Assembly (NCBI GenBank): GCA_002071415.1
Contig: MWFC01000006.1
Coordinates: 1 to 60,133, forward strand
From: Bacteroidetes bacterium ADurb.Bin012
Lineage (GTDB): Bacteria > Bacteroidota > Bacteroidia > Bacteroidales > TTA-H9
Direction of reading: 5' to 3'
Length of the DNA stretch: 60,133 nucleotides
Shown: piece by piece, positions 55,810-60,133 of the stretch
How positions within the stretch are numbered: the first letter of the stretch is position 1
How the letters are laid out: every line of letters begins with the position of its first letter
The notes under the pieces: model-generated
What the model saw: only the letters and a program-made list of their open reading frames with translations
What the model was told of the DNA's origin: nothing
Database searches by the model: none
Program-made: the position numbers and the translations under genes

Positions 55810-56676
55810 CTAAAGCTCTATTTTGCAATAAATGGGTCGGTGATCGGAAAGCCAGCCCTGTGGTGTTTGATTGAGAATGATTTTGTAGAGGTTTACTTTG
55901 GCATTCTGGGGCATCCATATAAAGTCGATATGCTCGCATGAATCTCCATCGAAACCCGTAAATGTGCAATTGTCGACTTCATCTTTCCGTTCTGCTATGG
56001 TTTGGGCATCTTTCAGTGAACTTTGCTCTGTTAAAATTCTATAGATTTCTGTTTCTGACGAGGCATTGAGATCTCCCAGAAGAATAACCGGTGCATTTTG
56101 AATCATCTCCTGGCAGAGCCTGCTTATCATTTTGGCGCTTTCTATTCGAGCTTTTTCTCCCTGATGATCGAAATGAGTATTGAGCACATACAATTCTTTT
56201 CCACTTGATTTTTCCTTCAATAAAACGACGCTGACTAATCGTTTACAGCCTGCATCCCATCCTAATGAACCGGGTAAATCAGGTGTTTCACTCAACCATA
56301 AGGTCTTACTATCTATTAATGAAAAAACTTTAGAATCGAAAAAAATAGGGCAATACTCGCCTCCTTGCTTTCCATCGTCGCGTCCAACGCCAAAATGGAC
56401 ATAACCACGTAAACCCTTTGCAATTTCTTCAACCTGATGATGTAAGACCTCCTGAAATCCTATAATAGCTGGATGTGTGTTTTGCAACATCTCGATAACA
56501 GCAGCCTTGCGATATGGCCATGCATTCTTACCATCTTCTCGAGTATCCAGCCTTATGTTGAATGTCATCACTCCCAATGAAAGGTTTTCGGATAGGGAAT
56601 TTTGCGAATATGACTGAATTCCACTTAAAACTGTATAAATAAAAATTAGATAGAAAATTCTTGTGAACTTATGCAT
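55810..56676 (-). CDS. Exported endonuclease/exonuclease/phosphatase family protein
   Basis: 288-residue protein with an N-terminal signal (IFYLIFIYTVLSGIQSYSQ). EEP motifs in order: GVMTFNIRLDTREDG (metal Asn), IIGFQEVLHHQ (catalytic Glu), LNTHFDHQGEKAR (His), ILLGDLNASSE (Asp-Asn), FIWMPQN and WLSDHRPIYC (Asp-His). It is closest in style to secreted metal-dependent hydrolases of the YafD/DNase I group that occur in Bacteroidetes and can act on sugars, lipids or nucleic acids; the substrate is open. It is 11 bases downstream of the zinc-ribbon membrane protein, so an operon is likely. Confidence 0.9.
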   Translation of the reverse strand: MHKFTRIFYLIFIYTVLSGIQSYSQNSLSENLSLGVMTFNIRLDTREDGKNAWPYRKAAVIEMLQNTHPAIIGFQEVLHHQVEEIAKGLRGYVHFGVGRDDGKQGGEYCPIFFDSKVFSLIDSKTLWLSETPDLPGSLGWDAGCKRLVSVVLLKEKSSGKELYVLNTHFDHQGEKARIESAKMISRLCQEMIQNAPVILLGDLNASSETEIYRILTEQSSLKDAQTIAERKDEVDNCTFTGFDGDSCEHIDFIWMPQNAKVNLYKIILNQTPQGWLSDHRPIYCKIEL

Positions 56677-56687
56677 GAAAAAAAGTT

Positions 56688-56981
56688 TTAGGTCATATCA
56701 ACATATATCTTTTTCAAGGGTATTTTGTGCCCATCATGTTCACAAAAAGGGCAAAAGGTGGCTTTTTCGGTAAAGTAAAAACCACATCGCTGGCACTTGT
56801 AACGAACTTCTTTATATGCCTTGATTGGATTGTTGCTTTGATAATAAATAAAACCTCCTACTGGCGTTACTATCACACTGATAATTAAAGCAAGCCACCA
56901 GTTGATCTTTTTCTTATAAGCCATGAAGGCAATGACAAAGCATGAAATCAAATAAACACTTATAAATATGATTAAATCCAT
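56688..56981 (-). CDS. Small membrane protein with zinc ribbon
   Basis: 97-residue protein with two transmembrane helices (about 2-20, FISVYLISCFVIAFMAY, and 27-47, WWLALIISVIVTPVGGFIYY) and a C-terminal cytoplasmic zinc ribbon made of two CxxC knuckles (KCQRCGFYFTEKATFCPFCEHDG). I do not recognise a named family; the layout suggests a membrane-tethered adaptor. It has its own -7 box 35 bases upstream and leads the EEP gene. Confidence 0.8.
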   Translation of the reverse strand: MDLIIFISVYLISCFVIAFMAYKKKINWWLALIISVIVTPVGGFIYYQSNNPIKAYKEVRYKCQRCGFYFTEKATFCPFCEHDGHKIPLKKIYVDMT

Positions 56982-57339
56982 TGGTAATGAAATTCGATAG
57001 ATTAGAAATCCGAATGCAAAGCTATGAATGTTTTTAATTCATCAATACCCCATAATTAATGGTTGGTTCCTTCGACCAAAAGACTTGTGTTATTAGCTCA
57101 TCTATACGCTGACCGTCAATTTTATTCATAATTAACAATGAATAAATTTGAAAATATCGTTGTTTAGAATGAGTCAAAAATATAGATTCTTCATAAAACT
57201 GACAGATGTAAACGATCCTTATGGCGAGAGGATGAAAATGTTGAATTATTTTCGGGAAACGATCTTTTCCACAATATGATGTTCGGGTGATGGACATGGT
57301 CGATCATGGTTTAAATATATCGATCGGGAAGCAAATTCT
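56982..57339. other. Intergenic region with zinc-ribbon gene promoter
   Basis: 358 bases. Holds the -7 box at 57017-57024. An 87-codon minus-strand frame (57034-57297) has no family resemblance and is not called. Confidence 0.35.
57017..57024 (-). promoter_or_regulatory. -7 box for zinc-ribbon membrane protein
   Basis: Minus-strand TAGCTTTG fits TAnnTTTG, 35 bases before the ATG at 56981. Confidence 0.45.
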
Positions 57340-58734
57340 TTACATATCGATCTTTTCCACTTTACCATTCAACCGGCTTTTTTCGGCTCTGAAACCCATG
57401 ATATGGCTTTCGATGGATTGACTTATGGTAGAAGTGAGCAAATTTGGGTTATGCTGGTCTACAGCTTGAACCCAATTGGATACCAGTCGCCAATCACCTC
57501 CGCCATGGCCTGCATGTTCGTAATTTTCAACATCTATGGCCTTAGATTCTAAAGTTTCCGATTTATCGGTACGGAAATCGTATAGTGTAAGCCGGTCCAT
57601 ATCTCCTTCTATGTAGCCCATACTCCCCATGATACGTGTGCGACGTCCACCCCAGGGTGTAAGGGCTTCCATACTGAAGCTGGCCGTTATACCTCCTTCA
57701 AATTCGATGTTGGTGATATAATGATCGCATTGGTCATTGTCCATATCATACACACAGCGGCCATAATTTGTGCTTCTCAGATATTCCAGTATGGCATCTC
57801 CTTCTTTTTCCTTTTCGTCGGGTAAATCGAATACATAAAGCCAGCCTCGTTCACGGTAGTAAATCTTCAGGGCAGAATAAGGACAATTGCGTTCGATGGC
57901 GCATCCATCCATACAGCGCGGAGTTGCACCCCGGGGAGCATTTTCTTTTTTAAACCAACTAAGATCGCCAAATGCTTGAATACGTTTAGAAGGCTTAACC
58001 ACGATCCATCGTAAAATATCGAGATCGTGACATGATTTGGCAAGAATAATAGGCGTAGATTCTTTCGAATTATGCCAGTTACCTCTTACATACGAATGAC
58101 TCATGTGAATATGTTCGATGGGTTCCATGTGCTGAATGCTGATCAATTCCCCAATGGCCTTCTTCTGCACAAGCTCTTTTAATTTGATGAAATAGGGAGA
58201 ATATCTCAAAACATGACAAACAGCAACAATTTGACCCGTTTTTTCGGTGAGTTCCAAAATGTCCAAACATTCTTTTTCCGAAGGAGCTATGGGTTTCTCC
58301 AAGAGCAAATCATAGCCCATTTTCAGGGCGGCCATGGCCGGACCATAATGCAATCGATCGGGGGTTGTAATGAGGACGGCATCGGCAAATTTTGGACGCT
58401 CGAATACCTGCTCCCAGGTTACAAACCGGTTTTCGTCGGTAATATGATGCAGTTTGCTGTATCTTTCGTTACGAATGGGAATGGGTTCGGCCACGCCAAT
58501 AATCTTCAACTGTTCAGGATAATAAAGGGCATAATTGCCATACACATTCCCCCGTGAACCTGCTCCAAGGGTTATAGCCGTAATGGGTTTGGAAAGAGGC
58601 ACTGCGGGTTCTTCAGGCAGGATAAGCGGATAAACCGGCTCGTCCCTTGGCCATGAAATTTTAGGTAGTAAGGTCCCGCCTAAGGTGAGACCCAATACTT
58701 TCAAAACATCTCTTCTCGAAAATTTTTCTGCCAT
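57340..58734 (-). CDS. Tat-exported Gfo/Idh/MocA family oxidoreductase
   Basis: 464-residue NAD-dependent oxidoreductase exported in folded form. Twin-arginine signal FSRRDVLKVLGLTLGGTLLP. Rossmann fold ITLGAGSRGNVYG, EKPIAPSEKE with the conserved lysine, and KSCHDLDILRW with the catalytic His-Asp. This group includes GH109-type glycosidases and sugar dehydrogenases of the periplasm; which one applies cannot be told. An insert at about 285-310 (PRCMDGCAIERNCPYSA) carries three Cys. The ATG at 58734 is chosen because a -7 box lies 19 bases upstream; the open frame reaches 58779. Confidence 0.9.
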   Translation of the reverse strand: MAEKFSRRDVLKVLGLTLGGTLLPKISWPRDEPVYPLILPEEPAVPLSKPITAITLGAGSRGNVYGNYALYYPEQLKIIGVAEPIPIRNERYSKLHHITDENRFVTWEQVFERPKFADAVLITTPDRLHYGPAMAALKMGYDLLLEKPIAPSEKECLDILELTEKTGQIVAVCHVLRYSPYFIKLKELVQKKAIGELISIQHMEPIEHIHMSHSYVRGNWHNSKESTPIILAKSCHDLDILRWIVVKPSKRIQAFGDLSWFKKENAPRGATPRCMDGCAIERNCPYSALKIYYRERGWLYVFDLPDEKEKEGDAILEYLRSTNYGRCVYDMDNDQCDHYITNIEFEGGITASFSMEALTPWGGRRTRIMGSMGYIEGDMDRLTLYDFRTDKSETLESKAIDVENYEHAGHGGGDWRLVSNWVQAVDQHNPNLLTSTISQSIESHIMGFRAEKSRLNGKVEKIDM

Positions 58735-58753
58735 GTTATTTTTGTTTTTCTGA

Positions 58754-58761
58754 CAAAAATA
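58754..58761 (-). promoter_or_regulatory. -7 box for Gfo/Idh/MocA gene
   Basis: Minus-strand TATTTTTG fits TAnnTTTG, 19 bases before the ATG at 58734. TTGATA lies 23 bases upstream of it. Confidence 0.5.
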
Positions 58762-58958
58762 AAAATTTTGGAATCCCATTCTATTATCAACTCTGTCAGA
58801 TGTTGAGTGGTTTATAATAGTATATCGAGATATCGGTCATCGAGCGCCGCAAGCGAAGCGAGCAGTGTACCGAGGCAACCTTTTAGCCTAACGCCTCAAT
58901 CTATCGATTCCCGCCATCCTGAAATCTGGAATTCGACTTTCATCAAATATCCCAATAC

Positions 58959-59972
58959 TTATCGCCTTACCACAACATTGGTTACCGACCTGCTTCCTTT
59001 TTTATCGAACATACAAACATGATACATCCCCGAATGTAACTTTTGCATCGAAAGTCGATAACTCGAAACCTCCGACAATGCTTCTTGCATTACCCTGATG
59101 CCCTGCATATTGTAAACCTCTATCCTGATAATGGGTTCTTTACTTTCAATGAACAAAACATCACGAACGGGGTTGGGCCAAATTCTCATTCTTCCCGAAG
59201 TTGATTCTTCTACTCCTTCGGAAGTGGGGAAATACACTCTTACCGTATCGGAATAATAAGTCTGAGCTTTGGAATAAGTTGCCTCGATGAAGTAATCATA
59301 CCATCCCTTCGATACTTCAGTATCCATCCAGAAAGTATCGGCAAGGTGTTCGGCCGTCATTAGCTGATAATTCAATGGAAGTGTTTCCTGCCAGCGAAAA
59401 ATATTGTAAGCTGGTTTTTCTCCGGGTTTCAGAACATAACGCTTGCCTGTTACACCATCCAGTATAGTAAGCTCTATGTAAAATTCTCCATAAAACCAAG
59501 ATTCGAAATAACCAAGCTCAAAAAAATATCTGTAAGAATGTTTATGTCCCGAAGGTGCCGGACAATTATCACATGTTAAAGCCGGACCAATATCGCGAGT
59601 AAGAGTTGGATAATAACCCAGTGGTATTATCATGATAAGAAGTGAATCATATCCTTGAAATTTTTTCAAATTCAAGGGGATATTTCTAACCCAGAGGGTA
59701 TCGTTAATCATTTGAGGACGAGGAGGGGGTGGAGTGATAAGCGGACCTAAACTATCAATCATTTTCATTGTATGCATGTCCATAAAACCTACGCAAAAAT
59801 GAGACCTGTTATGGGGTACATAGATATAATGAGTTTGAAGGAAAGAAATAGATTCGATAATCGGGTTTTCGAAAGAATCGAGATGAAAAGCACAGCCTAA
59901 GCCAACTGGAGCCAAATAGGGAACGGGTCTTAAGCTACAATAATTGTAATAACGTAACCCAACTTGAGAGCC
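58959..59972 (-). CDS. T9SS type A sorting-domain protein, 5' end missing or frameshifted
   Basis: About 335 residues. The C-terminus is a clear type A sorting domain (GRMRIWPNPVRDVLFIESKEP ... LHSGMYHVCMF), so the product belongs to the type IX secretion system. The rest shows beta-rich sequence with cysteines (TCDNCPAPSG) and no enzyme motif. There is no ATG and no signal peptide: the frame starts after a stop at 59975-59973. Adding one G in the GG at 59971-59972 would join it to an upstream stretch reading DSTCCIQGNCIPK, itself without a start. The gene is either broken or cut off from its real 5' end. Confidence 0.6.
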   Translation of the reverse strand, partial: GSQVGLRYYNYCSLRPVPYLAPVGLGCAFHLDSFENPIIESISFLQTHYIYVPHNRSHFCVGFMDMHTMKMIDSLGPLITPPPPRPQMINDTLWVRNIPLNLKKFQGYDSLLIMIIPLGYYPTLTRDIGPALTCDNCPAPSGHKHSYRYFFELGYFESWFYGEFYIELTILDGVTGKRYVLKPGEKPAYNIFRWQETLPLNYQLMTAEHLADTFWMDTEVSKGWYDYFIEATYSKAQTYYSDTVRVYFPTSEGVEESTSGRMRIWPNPVRDVLFIESKEPIIRIEVYNMQGIRVMQEALSEVSSYRLSMQKLHSGMYHVCMFDKKGSRSVTNVVVRR

Positions 59973-60018
59973 TTAGGGATGCAATTTCCTTGTATACAGC
60001 AAGTTGAATCTTTAACTT

Positions 60019-60133
60019 TCAACTTTCGGGAAACACAAATTTTTTCCTGTAAAATGGTATCATTTCATATCCCATTGCTTTATAAATTTTTTGTACTTCC
60101 ATCCTTGGTTTACTGCATATGCGAATATGCACT
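60019..60133 (-). CDS. C-terminal fragment of an unrecognised protein at window edge
   Basis: 37 codons open to the right edge, ending KAMGYEMIPFYRKKFVFPES. The IYKAMGYEMIPFYRK pattern recalls the end of some GNAT acetyltransferases, but this is weak. The first part of the gene, if real, lies outside the window. Confidence 0.3.
   Translation of the reverse strand, partial: VHIRICSKPRMEVQKIYKAMGYEMIPFYRKKFVFPES

Noticed and set aside
57034..57297. 87-codon minus-strand frame upstream of the zinc-ribbon gene
   Set aside because: No family pattern; sits in an AT-rich gap.

Overview
The window looks like a chromosomal segment of a Bacteroidetes bacterium, most likely an anaerobic or micro-aerobic member of the Bacteroidia. 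Four things support this. There are type IX secretion sorting domains of both kinds (type A at 13192-14802 and 58959-59972, type B at 44032-46038). Many starts are preceded by the Bacteroidetes -7 promoter box TAnnTTTG, with no visible Shine-Dalgarno sequence. An S46 dipeptidyl-peptidase, a GH92 mannosidase and a set of SurA-like chaperones are encoded. A strict-anaerobe-type hybrid cluster protein (Hcp) is present. No tRNA, rRNA, CRISPR array, prophage or plasmid gene was recognised; most of the window is core metabolism, cell envelope and secretion.

Layout. 1-600 is the 5' two thirds or less of an IS4-type transposase (minus strand) that runs off the left edge and carries a one-base frame break at a run of seven T. 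738-5000 holds aat, a DUF1003 membrane protein, a biotin-dependent carboxyltransferase without its own biotin domain, and a YebC-family regulator. 5560-8400 is a minus-strand nitrosative/redox stress unit: Rrf2 regulator, cupin and hcp. 8800-14840 carries a TPR protein, aroE, two cell-wall hydrolases (M23/LysM and NlpC/P60) and a secreted trypsin-like protease. 15280-22316 carries an acyltransferase-like membrane protein, gcvP, an unrecognised conserved protein, a universal stress protein and a small phosphodiesterase. 22708-29263 is all minus strand: a flavoprotein, a large TPR protein overlapping moaC, then waaA with an outer-membrane beta-barrel gene.

29459-34872 is an envelope-sugar region: three wbp-type genes for a diacetamido-uronic acid, then a 560-bp C-poor repeat island, then galE and rfbB. 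34985-43773 contains a small coiled-coil protein, parE, a GH92 mannosidase, radC, a dihydroorotate-dehydrogenase-like protein, and an exonuclease-type phosphatase overlapping rpe. 44032-55807 is a plus-strand run: a T9SS type B protein, guaB, three SurA/PpiC-like periplasmic chaperones, MoxR, a DPP11-like S46 peptidase and a small lipoprotein. The right end (55810-60133, minus) has a secreted EEP-family protein with a zinc-ribbon membrane protein, a Tat-exported Gfo/Idh/MocA oxidoreductase and a damaged or truncated T9SS type A protein.

No clearly new multi-gene system was found. The items most worth a second look are the repeat island at 32206-32764, the U_UUU_UUU slip site in the transposase, the candidate operators around the Rrf2-cupin-hcp unit, the biotin-less carboxyltransferase, the unrecognised protein at 19735-20529, and the very constant spacing of the -7 box from start codons. 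Start codons were moved from the longest open frame to internal ATGs where the longer start was TTG, lay upstream of a promoter box, or broke family numbering.
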